Assembly (NCBI GenBank): GCA_947175335.1
Contig: CAMWMF010000004.1
Coordinates: 79,716 to 143,715 of the forward strand
Direction of reading: 5' to 3'
DNA length: 64,000 nt
DNA from: an uncultured Clostridia bacterium
GTDB lineage: Bacteria > Bacillota > Clostridia > Christensenellales > Pumilibacteraceae
Shown piece after piece: positions 44,488 through 53,501 of this stretch. The notes under the pieces were generated by a model. The model was not told where the DNA came from. It saw nothing but the letters and a program-made list of their open reading frames with translations, and made no database searches. The translations under genes and the position numbers were made by a program. Position 1 is the stretch's first letter. Every line of letters begins with the position of its first letter.

Positions 44488-45310
44488 AAGACCGGACGAT
44501 ACGGTCGAGCAAAACAGCGCCCCCGCCACCACGCAAACGGAAGGACAAAAACCTCACCGCGACCCTGTGCTTAAACACTTTGTGGGGTATTGGCACTACG
44601 GCGTCATACTTACATATCTTTCACTCGCGTTATCCATTTGCGGCATATGCTTTGCTGCGGCGTACGGCGGCCCGCGCAGGGACGATATTGCGGCGTTTTT
44701 CCTTTTGCTTGCAGGGCTTTGCGACGCCTTTGACGGTATGGTCGCCAAAACGCGCAAGCACCGTTCGGACAACGACAAGCTGTTCGGCATGAACATAGAC
44801 TCGCTCAGCGACATGGTGTCGTTTGGCGTTGCGCCGATAATGGTAGGCGTGGCTATGGGCATGACGCGTTGGTATTACTGCATTGTTTACGTTATTTTTG
44901 CGCTTTGCGGACTTGTACGGCTTGCGTACTACGACGTCAGCGAAGTCAACAGACTTAAAGATCCCACTTCGACAAGGCGGGACAGCTACGAGGGCTTGCC
45001 TATAACCAACGTGTCGTTGGCGTTGCCCGTGTTCTATCTTTTTGCAACGTTATTCGATAAGCATCCCGAATGGATAGGACTTAACAGCAATACAATAATA
45101 ATATACCAAAGCATCATCATGATGACGTGCTATTTGCTTTGCGCGTTCCTGTTTGTGTTCAAGTTCAAAATGTTCAAGGCGCGCGTTAAAGGTCTTATAA
45201 TAACGGTAGTCACCATAACGGTTATTGTAATAGGCCTTGCGCTTATTCGCTACTACGTGTTTGACGTTGTATTGTTTGCGCCGCTTACAAGAACGCCTAT
45301 GGGTATATAA
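44471..45310 (+). CDS. pssA: CDP-diacylglycerol--serine O-phosphatidyltransferase
   Basis: 279 residues from the ATG at 44471, chosen for the AAGGATG about 8 nt upstream; earlier in-frame ATGs at 44441 and 44459 lie deeper in the previous gene. CDP-alcohol transferase motif DAFDGMVAK then FGMNIDSLSDMVSFG with the catalytic aspartates; the spacer between halves is about 4 residues longer than usual and the AR is AK. About six to seven membrane helices. It makes phosphatidylserine, which psd next door decarboxylates. Confidence 0.9.
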   Translation: MTETTERPDDTVEQNSAPATTQTEGQKPHRDPVLKHFVGYWHYGVILTYLSLALSICGICFAAAYGGPRRDDIAAFFLLLAGLCDAFDGMVAKTRKHRSDNDKLFGMNIDSLSDMVSFGVAPIMVGVAMGMTRWYYCIVYVIFALCGLVRLAYYDVSEVNRLKDPTSTRRDSYEGLPITNVSLALPVFYLFATLFDKHPEWIGLNSNTIIIYQSIIMMTCYLLCAFLFVFKFKMFKARVKGLIITVVTITVIVIGLALIRYYVFDVVLFAPLTRTPMGI

Positions 45311-45315
45311 CCGGA

Positions 45316-46164
45316 ATGAGAGAAATAGTAGAAAAGCCGCAGGTTCCCAAATCGCTGAGATTTTTATATTACACAAGGTTCGGCGGGTTGTGTCTGCGCC
45401 TTATTAATCGGCGGTGGCTGAGCAAGCTGGTCGGTCATCACCTCGACGGCAAGCTATCCCGCCGCAAAATAAAAAAGTATATCAAAAAGAACGGCATTGA
45501 CATGTCGGAATTTATAGAGGAAGATTACAAAAGCTTTAACGCTTTTTTCACTCGGCACATCAAGCCCGAGCTTCGTCCGTTCGATACGGAGCCCGACGCA
45601 CTGTGCAGTCCGTGCGACGGCAAGGTGTCGGCGTACAGAATAGACGACGAGTTAAAGTTTAACGTAAAGGGTTACGACTACACGGTGGAAACGCTGTTAA
45701 AGAATGCCGAGCTTGCCGAGCATTACCGCGGCGGACTGTGCATTGTTTTTAGATTGTGCGTAACCGATTACCATAGATACCACTTTTTCGACGGCGGTAC
45801 GGCAAGCGGTAATACCTTTATCAAAGGTCGGCTGCACACCGTCCAGCCCGTCGCGCTGGAAAACCGCAGGGTGTTCACCGAAAACTGTCGGGAATACACC
45901 GTGTTGGACACCGATAACTTCGGCAAGGCGGTGATGGTGGAAGTGGGCGCAATGATGGTGGGGCGCATAGTCAACGCCGTCAAGGACGGCCGCTTCGAGC
46001 GCGGTCAGGAAAAGGGCAAGTTCGAGTTTGGCGGCTCCACCGTAATACTGTTGCTGGAAAAGGACAGGGCGGAGCTTGACGACGAGTTTTTTATCAACAC
46101 TGCAGCCGATAAGGAAACGGTTGTCAAGTGCGGTGAGAAAATAGGACGGAAAATTCGGAATTAG
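45316..46164 (+). CDS. psd: Phosphatidylserine decarboxylase
   Basis: 282 residues. CSPCDGKVSAY, VTDYHRYHFF, VEVGAMMVGRI and the self-cleavage site FEFGGSTVILLL (GST; Ser becomes the pyruvoyl group) mark a Psd of the clostridial type. It produces phosphatidylethanolamine. It starts 5 nt after pssA. The last codons and TAG stop lie in a partial heptad repeat. Confidence 0.95.
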   Translation: MREIVEKPQVPKSLRFLYYTRFGGLCLRLINRRWLSKLVGHHLDGKLSRRKIKKYIKKNGIDMSEFIEEDYKSFNAFFTRHIKPELRPFDTEPDALCSPCDGKVSAYRIDDELKFNVKGYDYTVETLLKNAELAEHYRGGLCIVFRLCVTDYHRYHFFDGGTASGNTFIKGRLHTVQPVALENRRVFTENCREYTVLDTDNFGKAVMVEVGAMMVGRIVNAVKDGRFERGQEKGKFEFGGSTVILLLEKDRAELDDEFFINTAADKETVVKCGEKIGRKIRN

Positions 46165-46165
46165 A
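46152..46165 (+). repeat. Partial heptad repeat at the psd stop
   Basis: AATTCGG plus AATTAGA: two units that encode the end of psd (IRN) and its stop. Confidence 0.5.
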
Positions 46166-46196
46166 AATTTGTCAATCTTTACTTATCTTAAAATGC

Positions 46197-46225
46197 TTGA
46201 TTAATTTTTGATAGTTTGTTATAAC
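46197..46225 (+). promoter_or_regulatory. SigA-type promoter of the yitT gene
   Basis: -35 TTGATT (46197-46202), 17-nt spacer, -10 TATAAC (46220-46225). Confidence 0.65.
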
Positions 46226-46253
46226 TCATGTAGAGTTCATACAGAGGTCGAAT

Positions 46254-47291
46254 ATGAGCACCGAAACCCAACAAAACGAAATAACCGAGGCTGCGGAAAA
46301 CGTCGAGCAAACGGCGCAGACTGAAACCGCTGCGGCGACTACCGCGGTAGTAGATTCGCAACCCAAAGCCGACGGAAAAAAAGCCAAAACCAAAAAGGAA
46401 AAGGCGCCGCTTACGCCCGAGCAAAAGAAGAAGCGTATACGCAACTTCGTTATCGTTCCGATAATGATACTAGTCGCGTCCTTTATACGCTCATTTTGCG
46501 TACAGGTGTTTATGACGTCGCCCCAGCTGAACTTTGCACCCGGCGGCGTTACGGGTATCGGCACTATGGTTCAATACCTGACCAACGACAAATTTTCAGC
46601 CGGTTATACCAATATCATAATCAACATACCGCTTATTATTATTGCTTTTATATTTTTGAACAAGGGCTTCGCAATCAAAACGGCGTGCGCGGTAGGCTTG
46701 TCCTCGGGCGGCATGGTGCTTATGAAGGAGTTCAATTTTCCGCAGTACGCCGGTGAAAACATAGAGCCCGTACTCGGCGCAATCGCGTGCGGCGTGCTTG
46801 GCGGCATTGCTGTTGCAATTATGATTCGCGCGGGAGCCAGCAACGGCGGCACCGACATAATAGCCGCGCTTATACAGCGCAAGTACCAAGCGGCGGGCAT
46901 AACGTGGTTCATAATGGGCTTGGACGCGATAGTCGTTTTGGCGTCGTACTTTGTGTACAAAAACGGTATGACGCCGGTGTTCATGTCGTTCACGCAGCAG
47001 TTCAGCAGTGCAATGGTAGGCGACGTAATTCTTACCGGCTTCAAGTCGGCTATCAAGTACGAGATAATCACCGACAGCCCCGAGGAGCTTTCCGCCGAGC
47101 TCATTGCCAAGCTTAGGCACAGCGTTACCAAAATCGACGCTATGGGTATGTACGCGCACAGCGATAAGGCGCTGCTTATCTGTGTAATACATAAACGCCA
47201 AGTCAGCGAGTTCAACAAGATACTCAAAAAGTACGACAACACCTTCGCATACGTAACAAGCACAAGCGAAGTGTTGGGCAAGTTTAATTAG
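46254..47291 (+). CDS. YitT family membrane protein
   Basis: 345 residues. An extra acidic/lysine-rich N-terminal tail (about 1-60) precedes five to six membrane helices (APGGVTGIGTMVQYL, LNKGFAIKTACAVG, GGIAVAIMIRAGASNGGTDI). A cytosolic C-terminal DUF2179-type domain (MGMYAHSDKALLICVI) ends the protein. This is the standard YitT architecture except for the long tail. Function unknown in general; transport or secretion-related roles have been proposed. Confidence 0.92.
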   Translation: MSTETQQNEITEAAENVEQTAQTETAAATTAVVDSQPKADGKKAKTKKEKAPLTPEQKKKRIRNFVIVPIMILVASFIRSFCVQVFMTSPQLNFAPGGVTGIGTMVQYLTNDKFSAGYTNIIINIPLIIIAFIFLNKGFAIKTACAVGLSSGGMVLMKEFNFPQYAGENIEPVLGAIACGVLGGIAVAIMIRAGASNGGTDIIAALIQRKYQAAGITWFIMGLDAIVVLASYFVYKNGMTPVFMSFTQQFSSAMVGDVILTGFKSAIKYEIITDSPEELSAELIAKLRHSVTKIDAMGMYAHSDKALLICVIHKRQVSEFNKILKKYDNTFAYVTSTSEVLGKFN

Positions 47292-47300
47292 TAATATACA

Positions 47301-47338
47301 CGCGACATGAGGCGATATAGGCTCGGTGTCGCGTTTTG
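47301..47338 (+). terminator. Intrinsic terminator after yitT
   Basis: CGCGACA (47301-47307) pairs with TGTCGCG (47327-47333), followed by TTTTGTT; htpG starts 22 nt later. Confidence 0.65.
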
Positions 47339-47360
47339 TTATAACAAGGAGTAATACAGT

Positions 47361-49217
47361 ATGAAAAAGTTCAAAGCACAGTCACAAAAGCTACTCGATT
47401 TGGTTGTAAATTCGATATACGTCAACCGCGAAATATTTTTGCGCGAGCTTATATCCAACGCGTCGGACGCCATAGATAAGCGCAGGTTTATGTCGCTTAC
47501 CGACAGCAGCCTTGCCGCCGACTTCGGCATAGAGATAAAGGTGGACAAGACGGCGCGCACGCTTACCATAAGCGACAACGGCGTGGGCATGACCGACAAG
47601 GAGCTTGAAGACAACCTCGGCGTAATTGCGGCAAGCGGCACGGAAGCGTTCAAAAAGGAGCAGGGCGTCAAGGAGAACGCCGAGCTCATAGGCCAGTTCG
47701 GCGTAGGGTTCTACTCGGCGTTTATGGTTGCGCAGCAGGTTACCGTCATCACCAAAAAGGTTGGGAGCGACCGCGCATACAAGTGGACGTCGGACGGCGT
47801 GGAAGGCTTTGACATAACGGACGCCGAACGCGCCGACGCGGGCACCGACGTAATTATATCGCTCAAGCCGGACGGTGACGACGACAAGTATTCCGAATAT
47901 TTGGAAAGCTACCGCCTTACCACGCTTGTCAAAAAGTATTCGGACTATATTCGTTATCCCATACGCATGATGACCGAAATGTATACCGAGGACAGACAAA
48001 AAGCGGACGAGATGACTATACTCAACTCGATGATCCCCGTGTGGAAAAAACAAAAGTCCGACCTCGGCGAAAACGAGCTGGACGAGTTTTACAAGCACAC
48101 CTACCGCGACTACCGCGACCCGCTGTACAACATTATGACGCGCGTCGAGGGCGCGGTGGACTACACGGCGTTGCTGTTTATTCCGTCCGAGCCGCCGTAC
48201 GATTATTACACCAAGGACTACAAGCGCGGACTGTCGCTGTACTGCAACGGCGTGCTTATTATGGACACGTGCGCCGAGCTGCTGCCCGAATACTTGGGCT
48301 TTGTGCGCGGCGTGGTGGATACGCCCGACCTTGCGCTCAACATTTCGCGCGAAACGTTGCAGCACGACAGGCGGCTTAAAGCGATAGCAAACGGCTTGGA
48401 AAAGAAAATTCTTTCCGAGCTCGATAAGCTGCTTAAAAACGACAGGGAAAAATACGAAAAGATTTTCACTCAATTCGGCAAGGCGATAAAATTCGGTGCG
48501 TACAACAACTTCGGCGCCGACAAGGACAAGCTGAAAGACTTGTTGCTGTACTATTCGGACAAGAACAAAAAGCTTACAACGTACAAGGAATACACGGCGG
48601 AGCTTAAAGAAAAAGCGCCCGTGCTGTACGCTTGCGGCGAAACGATAGAAAAAATATCGATGCTTCCGCAGCTGGAAGTCGCGCGGGATAAGGGCGACGA
48701 CGTGCTGTACTTTGTCGATCCCGTGGACGAATTTGTTGCGCGCATGCTGGAGGAGTACGACGGACATAAGTTCGAGAACATCGCGTCGGGCAGCGAGGAA
48801 GTAAAGACCGAAAAGCAAGAGCATAAGGATTTGCTCAAACGCATAGAGGAAAAGCTTAAAGGCAAAGCGACGGTAACCGCTACGGATAAACTGAAATCTT
48901 ACCCTGTGTGCCTTGCCGCCAAGGGCGACGTGTCGCTCGAAATGGAGCGCATAATGCAAGCGATGGGCGGCGGCGTAAAAGCCGAGCGCGTGTTGCAGGT
49001 GAACATGGCGCACCCGATTATACTCGGCATGGAAAACCTTACCGACGGGGCGTTTGACGACACGGTGACCGTGCTGTACAACGAGGCGCTTATTGCCGAG
49101 GGCTACAAGACCGAGCCCGAATTTTTGGCGGCAATAAACAGACTGCTTGCAGGCGAGCAAAAGCCCGCTGCCAATAAGTCTGCGACCAAAAAGACCGCCA
49201 AAAAAAATGAAGAATAA
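47361..49217 (+). CDS. htpG: Chaperone HtpG (Hsp90)
   Basis: 618 residues. The GHKL ATPase motifs are intact: ELISNASDAIDK, SDNGVGMTDKEL, GQFGVGFYSAFMVA. The middle domain has the arginine loop VDTPDLALNISRETLQ, and a full dimerisation domain follows. A lysine-rich tail (KKTAKKNEE) ends the protein. AAGGAG precedes the ATG. Overlaps the next gene by 11 nt. Confidence 0.97.
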   Translation: MKKFKAQSQKLLDLVVNSIYVNREIFLRELISNASDAIDKRRFMSLTDSSLAADFGIEIKVDKTARTLTISDNGVGMTDKELEDNLGVIAASGTEAFKKEQGVKENAELIGQFGVGFYSAFMVAQQVTVITKKVGSDRAYKWTSDGVEGFDITDAERADAGTDVIISLKPDGDDDKYSEYLESYRLTTLVKKYSDYIRYPIRMMTEMYTEDRQKADEMTILNSMIPVWKKQKSDLGENELDEFYKHTYRDYRDPLYNIMTRVEGAVDYTALLFIPSEPPYDYYTKDYKRGLSLYCNGVLIMDTCAELLPEYLGFVRGVVDTPDLALNISRETLQHDRRLKAIANGLEKKILSELDKLLKNDREKYEKIFTQFGKAIKFGAYNNFGADKDKLKDLLLYYSDKNKKLTTYKEYTAELKEKAPVLYACGETIEKISMLPQLEVARDKGDDVLYFVDPVDEFVARMLEEYDGHKFENIASGSEEVKTEKQEHKDLLKRIEEKLKGKATVTATDKLKSYPVCLAAKGDVSLEMERIMQAMGGGVKAERVLQVNMAHPIILGMENLTDGAFDDTVTVLYNEALIAEGYKTEPEFLAAINRLLAGEQKPAANKSATKKTAKKNEE

Positions 49218-49983
49218 TAAACAAAAGATAGTAATAATTTCGGGCTGCACTTCGGGTATCGGCAAGGAGCTTTGCGCTCTTTACCGCGCGGACGGCCACG
49301 TAGTGGTGGGCATTGCCCGCACCGCCGTCGAACCCGATATTGCGGCGGACGTAACCGACCTCGAAGCCGTAAAGCGCGTTGTGGACGAAACGTATGCACG
49401 CTACGGCAGGATAGACACCGTAATAGCCAATGCGGGCGGCGGGCTGTCGGGCGCGACCGAGCTGCTGCCTATCGAGCAAGTGCAAAAGCAAATAGACCTA
49501 AACTTTACCGCCGCGCTCAACCTTGTGCGGTGTGCCTTGACGTATATGGAAGCGGGCAGCAACGCCGTGTTTATTTCGTCGGCGTGCGCGCTGTTTGCGC
49601 TGCCGTACCGCGCCATGTACTGTGCCAGCAAGGCGGCGGTGAACATGGCGGCTTACGGATTGTACATGGAATTAAAGCGCCACGGCATACGCGTCAGTTC
49701 CGTTTGTCCCGGGGATATACAGACTAACTTTACCGCCAATAGAATAAAGTACGGTGACGGCGGCGAGCGCTACGGCGACGCGCCTTTGGTTTCGGCGCAA
49801 AAAATAGACGGGCGTGAGCATAAAAGAATGAAGCTAAAGCCCGCCGTAAAAAAGATTTACAAATGTTGCAAAAAATGTAAAAAGCCGCTGTACATAATAG
49901 GCTTTAAGTACAAGGCGCTCAATTTCCTTAGGCATATATTGCCGCAAAAGCTTATGCTGGATATTACCGCTAAAATTTTTTAG
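49207..49983 (+). CDS. SDR family oxidoreductase
   Basis: 258 residues: nucleotide loop ISGCTSGIGKE, ANAGGG, catalytic Ser-Tyr-Lys in FISSACALFALPYRAMYCAS then K, and PGDIQTNF. After the SDR core a basic cysteine-rich stretch (KKIYKCCKKCKKPLY) and a short hydrophobic end suggest peripheral membrane contact. Start MKNNKQK at 49207 inside the end of htpG (11-nt overlap). Substrate unknown. Confidence 0.87.
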   Translation: MKNNKQKIVIISGCTSGIGKELCALYRADGHVVVGIARTAVEPDIAADVTDLEAVKRVVDETYARYGRIDTVIANAGGGLSGATELLPIEQVQKQIDLNFTAALNLVRCALTYMEAGSNAVFISSACALFALPYRAMYCASKAAVNMAAYGLYMELKRHGIRVSSVCPGDIQTNFTANRIKYGDGGERYGDAPLVSAQKIDGREHKRMKLKPAVKKIYKCCKKCKKPLYIIGFKYKALNFLRHILPQKLMLDITAKIF

Positions 49984-49991
49984 GAACAACA

Positions 49992-51590
49992 ATGATTAAA
50001 ATCGATAACGATATTTGCTATATTTCGGCGGGCGAGGTTTGCTATATATTCACAATAGCGGACGGCGTGCCTACGCACGTATACTTCGGCAAGCGCGTCG
50101 AGCCGGAGGACGACCTTGCCGCGCTCGGGCTTGGCGGCGACGTTAAAGAGCTTTGCGTGCAAGCAATAGTTGACGGCAAAAAGAAAGACGTAGATTTCAC
50201 GGTTACGGAAACGTGGATTGCAACAGACGAAGACGGCAACAGCAGGTCGCTTGTTGTGGAGCTGTGCGGCGTAAACGCAAAGCTGAAAGCGACTATGTAT
50301 TACACGCCGCACCCTCGCGGCGGGATATATCGGCGGGTCACGATAAAGCATGAAGGCAGCGACGAAATTAAGCTTGCGCTTGTGCGGCAGTCGGTTGGTT
50401 GTAACGTTCAAAATGCCGACTGCAAGCCCGACGGATTTTTCGCTTTGTGTGGCGGCGATAGCGGCGACGCGTACGGATTTTTGTGCCCCAACGGCGAAGG
50501 CAATATTACCGTCAAGGATACCGTTACGTGCGACGTTATGGGCGCGGTAATGTTATACGATATCGGCGAAGAAGCAGAGTGCCCCGAGCTGCTTTGCGTA
50601 TATTCGGATATAGGCAGGGGCGGGGTGTCGCGGGTATTCCACGACATACTGCGCGAGGATAACTCCGACGTGTCCGAGCGTGCCGCCGTCTTGTTTTTGC
50701 CTAAAATGGAATGGAAGGAAATTGTCGCGGCGGTCAAGGCGGCGGGCGAGCTTGGGTTTGGCGTCGTTGCGCTTGACGGCGGAATGCATACAAGGGACGA
50801 AATAAGTACGCTGAGTGTGGCGTGCGCGGAAAACGGGTTGATAGCAGGACTGCGCATAAACCGCGAACGTATAGATGAGCAAAGTGCGTTGCGTACCAAT
50901 ATTTGCAAGGCGTCCGACGGCATATACAAATACGACAATTCGGATAAGCACACGGCTATGCTGTATCACGCTGTGCGTTATTCGTTGTCGAATTACGATA
51001 TAAAGTATGTGATGATAGACGCGCCCAAAAACGCGACAAGTAGCGATACCGCGCGCGGCATGTTTGCGTTAAGGAATATGATTAAATACAAGTTTGACGG
51101 ATTCGACGGACTGCGCGTAGACTTTGGCTTGCCGCCCAACGAGGTTCGAGCTTTTACGGCATTCTATCCGCTCGGGTTTATTCGCAATATAGTAAATCTC
51201 GACCCGCCCGAGAACTTTAAAACGCGGTTTGACGTCGCTTCGCTCGGTGCGCTCGGGTACGAGCTTAATCCAATGGAGTTGTCGGACGGAATCAAACGCG
51301 CAGTGCGCGCGCAGATATTATCGTATCAGGACGACGCGCGGTGCGTGCTGCGCGGCGACGTTTACAGTAACGGCGGGTGCTCGATGGTTGTGAACAAGGA
51401 TAAGTCGCGCGCGTACGCGGTATGTGCTTCAAAGGGCGAACGCATAAAGCTTTTCGGACTGGACGAGCACAACCTGTACCACGTGCGAGAGCTGAACAAA
51501 ACGTTTTCCGGAGCGGCGCTTATTCACTGCGGCATTGCCGTGAGCGAGGGCACGAGCGTGTTTCATATACTTCAAGTGGCGGACTGGTAA
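49992..51590 (+). CDS. Divergent GH36/alpha-galactosidase-like protein
   Basis: 532 residues. The N-terminal beta-domain has YIFTIADGVPTHVYFGKR, close to GH36 enzymes (display of YFGKR in the first sheet). The middle looks like a TIM barrel, and GALGYELNPMELSDGIKRAV with a final LRGDVY strand block matches the GH36 C-terminal part. The nucleophile motif (usually KWDMNR) is at best YVMIDAPKN and the acid/base motif (CSGGGRxD) at best FDGLRVDFG, so catalysis is uncertain. The protein is about 150-200 residues shorter than typical GH36. It lacks a signal peptide and follows the SDR by 8 nt. Confidence 0.62.
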   Translation: MIKIDNDICYISAGEVCYIFTIADGVPTHVYFGKRVEPEDDLAALGLGGDVKELCVQAIVDGKKKDVDFTVTETWIATDEDGNSRSLVVELCGVNAKLKATMYYTPHPRGGIYRRVTIKHEGSDEIKLALVRQSVGCNVQNADCKPDGFFALCGGDSGDAYGFLCPNGEGNITVKDTVTCDVMGAVMLYDIGEEAECPELLCVYSDIGRGGVSRVFHDILREDNSDVSERAAVLFLPKMEWKEIVAAVKAAGELGFGVVALDGGMHTRDEISTLSVACAENGLIAGLRINRERIDEQSALRTNICKASDGIYKYDNSDKHTAMLYHAVRYSLSNYDIKYVMIDAPKNATSSDTARGMFALRNMIKYKFDGFDGLRVDFGLPPNEVRAFTAFYPLGFIRNIVNLDPPENFKTRFDVASLGALGYELNPMELSDGIKRAVRAQILSYQDDARCVLRGDVYSNGGCSMVVNKDKSRAYAVCASKGERIKLFGLDEHNLYHVRELNKTFSGAALIHCGIAVSEGTSVFHILQVADW

Positions 51591-51593
51591 TAT

Positions 51594-51628
51594 AATTCGG
51601 AATTCGGAATTATGAATTCGGAATTAAG
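51594..51628 (+). repeat. Heptad repeat cassette (AATTCGG type, five units)
   Basis: AATTCGG, AATTCGG, AATTATG, AATTCGG, AATTAAG starting 3 nt after the GH36-like stop; the longest copy. Confidence 0.85.
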
Positions 51629-51960
51629 AAAGAGTTAAGATTGATAGACTCATTGTCGATGGCTCAACATGTAAAGCTTGTTTTGTCATGCCGAGCATGT
51701 GCGGCTATATGCTGTGATAACGCATTTTCCGAGGCATCTCGTAGTTGAATATTTATCATTGTGATATGTAAATCGTCTTTTAACTCAAACAGAAAAATGC
51801 ATAATACATGCACGTAATGAGTGGGGTGGCGACTGTCTTTTCTACGCTCATTCAGCCGTACAAACGAGATCCCTCAGGGTTGACTACTCCACTCGCTCCG
51901 CCCGCAACTGTTCGGGATACCTTCGGTGCTTCGTAGGACAAAAAAGAGTAAATAAAAAAC
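51629..51960. other. Gene-free interval with degraded repeat sequence
   Basis: No credible reading frame. It holds fragments resembling the hairpin family seen at 40276: TTTTGTCATGCCGAGCATG near 51680, CGAGGCATCTCG near 51731 and ACGAGATCCCTCAGGG near 51866, in both orientations. It reads as a decayed composite repeat. Confidence 0.55.
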
Positions 51961-51968
51961 GGCAACAA

Positions 51969-51992
51969 AAAAACGGGCATAGGCCCGTTTTT
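51969..51992. terminator. Bidirectional intrinsic terminator
   Basis: AAAAACGGGC (51969-51978) / GCCCGTTTTT (51983-51992), 4-nt loop, T-runs on both strands; 14 nt past the stop of the minus-strand membrane protein gene. Confidence 0.88.
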
Positions 51993-52006
51993 TATTTAAG
52001 TAGTTG

Positions 52007-52528
52007 TTATTTCTGTCCGACTTTAAGAGCGCCCAAAAGACCTGCAGCACCGGCAAGAATGCCGCCGATAGCGCCGAGCCAAATACCGATGCCTGCGCTG
52101 TATTTAAGTCCGGCAGCTTTACCGTAATCGTTGAACTGTCCCGCAAGAACAAGACCGGCTACAAGAACGAGTATGCCGCCTACGATTGCAACCGCGCCGC
52201 CCACGAGGCCGAGGATTTTGATGTCCTTGCCGAGCAAACCGAGTATGCCGTTGACTGCCAAGATGCCTGCGCCTACCAACGTTACGACAAACGCTATTAC
52301 GGTAAACGTTTTGGTGGGGATTGTTGCATCCTGATTCAGTTTATCAGCCGCTTCCTTCAACTTTGCAAGCGTGTCCCATATTTCATGCGACAAGCCAACC
52401 GATTCCGATTCGCCGATAGGGGGAGTCATTGTTATGATGGGAACGCACATACCAACGACTGCAAGGATGAGTCCGACAATTATAAGTGCAAAAAACACTA
52501 TGCCGACTACGTTGAGTTTTTTAGCCAT
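52007..52528 (-). CDS. Four-helix membrane protein of unknown function
   Basis: 173 residues. Helices at about 8-32, 74-96, 102-125 and 143-168; the loop between helices 1 and 2 (about 33-72) is the only sizeable hydrophilic part. Glycine-rich helices. GGAGG is 6 nt before the ATG at 52528. Own promoter and a strong terminator, so it is expressed independently of the operon upstream. No family recognised. Confidence 0.78.
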   Translation of the reverse strand: MAKKLNVVGIVFFALIIVGLILAVVGMCVPIITMTPPIGESESVGLSHEIWDTLAKLKEAADKLNQDATIPTKTFTVIAFVVTLVGAGILAVNGILGLLGKDIKILGLVGGAVAIVGGILVLVAGLVLAGQFNDYGKAAGLKYSAGIGIWLGAIGGILAGAAGLLGALKVGQK

Positions 52529-52555
52529 GATTTACCTCCAAATGATTATATGCTA

Positions 52556-52584
52556 ATAATATCACTATGTGTATTGTCTGTCAA
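52556..52584 (-). promoter_or_regulatory. SigA-type promoter of the four-helix protein
   Basis: Minus strand: -35 TTGACA (52584-52579), 17-nt spacer, -10 TATTAT (52561-52556). Confidence 0.72.
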
Positions 52585-52592
52585 TACTTTTG

Positions 52593-53501
52593 TCAAGAAT
52601 TTTCACTGTTGGTCGAGTTTTTGTCGAATAAGTCTATACGCGCTTGCGCGTCGCGGTAATACCTGTCGTACGCCTTTTTGCAATATTTGTCGTGCTTGGT
52701 AGGAGGTGACGGCTTGTCGGGTTCGTCAAAGCTGTAAGCGCCGTTTACCTTCCAGCTGTTTAGTAGACCCATATTTATAGCCGCCTTGGGGCAGCTTTGT
52801 ACGCAACGCATGCATATTATGCATTTGCCGCCGAACTTTATCTTGCCTTTTTTGTTGGTGCGGATATTGCCCATGGGGCACAGCTTTACGCACTTGCCGC
52901 ACTTTACGCAAGCCTTTTTTGCCTTGTACGTTTTGCCGATTATGTGTGCGCCCCAGTGTTCGCAGCGCAACACCCACGCAAAAAATCCACCCATAAACAG
53001 CTTTTTGGGCAGGTGAGCGTTGCCCTGCAAAATTTCATTTACGTCGGCTGGAACAAGCTTTTGGGCGACTGTCCACATTTTGTATACCTGGCTGTCGGTG
53101 TGGCGGAATATTATATTGTACGGCATTACGTATTGGTACTCGTTGTTTACCGCGTATCCGCGCCGTTTTAATATCTTGCGCATTTTCAGCGACGATACGT
53201 CGCTCATGCGCACGGGCTCACCCGACGTTTTGAATATAAACGCCTTTTTATATCCGTCCGTCTTTTTGTTGCGCTTGGGTAGCGCTTTGCACAGCTTGAG
53301 CATGATTTTGGGCGCATTGAACCCGTGAATGGGATAGCCCAGTCCTATCATGTCGTAGCCGTCAATATCGGGCAGCGGGGCGGTGAGTGGTAATTCTATG
53401 CTGTCCACCTCTGCGCCGCGCTCCTCGAAGGAAGCTTTGTACAAATCGGATATGCGTTTTGTATTGCCCGTACCCGAAAAATATATCAACAGTATTTTCA
53501 T
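52593..53501 (-). CDS. EFR1-type flavodoxin-ferredoxin fusion
   Basis: 302 residues. An N-terminal flavodoxin domain (LLIYFSGTGNTKRISDL binds FMN phosphate; GLGYPIHGFNAP) is joined to a C-terminal pair of 4Fe-4S sites (CVKCGKCVKLCP and CIICMRCVQSCP). It is an electron-transfer protein. The ATG overlaps the stop of the NAD-dependent epimerase-like gene by 4 nt, so the pair probably works together, with this protein supplying or accepting electrons (inference). Confidence 0.9.
   Translation of the reverse strand: MKILLIYFSGTGNTKRISDLYKASFEERGAEVDSIELPLTAPLPDIDGYDMIGLGYPIHGFNAPKIMLKLCKALPKRNKKTDGYKKAFIFKTSGEPVRMSDVSSLKMRKILKRRGYAVNNEYQYVMPYNIIFRHTDSQVYKMWTVAQKLVPADVNEILQGNAHLPKKLFMGGFFAWVLRCEHWGAHIIGKTYKAKKACVKCGKCVKLCPMGNIRTNKKGKIKFGGKCIICMRCVQSCPKAAINMGLLNSWKVNGAYSFDEPDKPSPPTKHDKYCKKAYDRYYRDAQARIDLFDKNSTNSENS

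Noticed and set aside
47391..49265. Long open frame opposite htpG (624 codons, minus strand)
   Set aside because: It mirrors the codon pattern of the clearly genuine htpG, has no ribosome site and gives a low-complexity basic protein.
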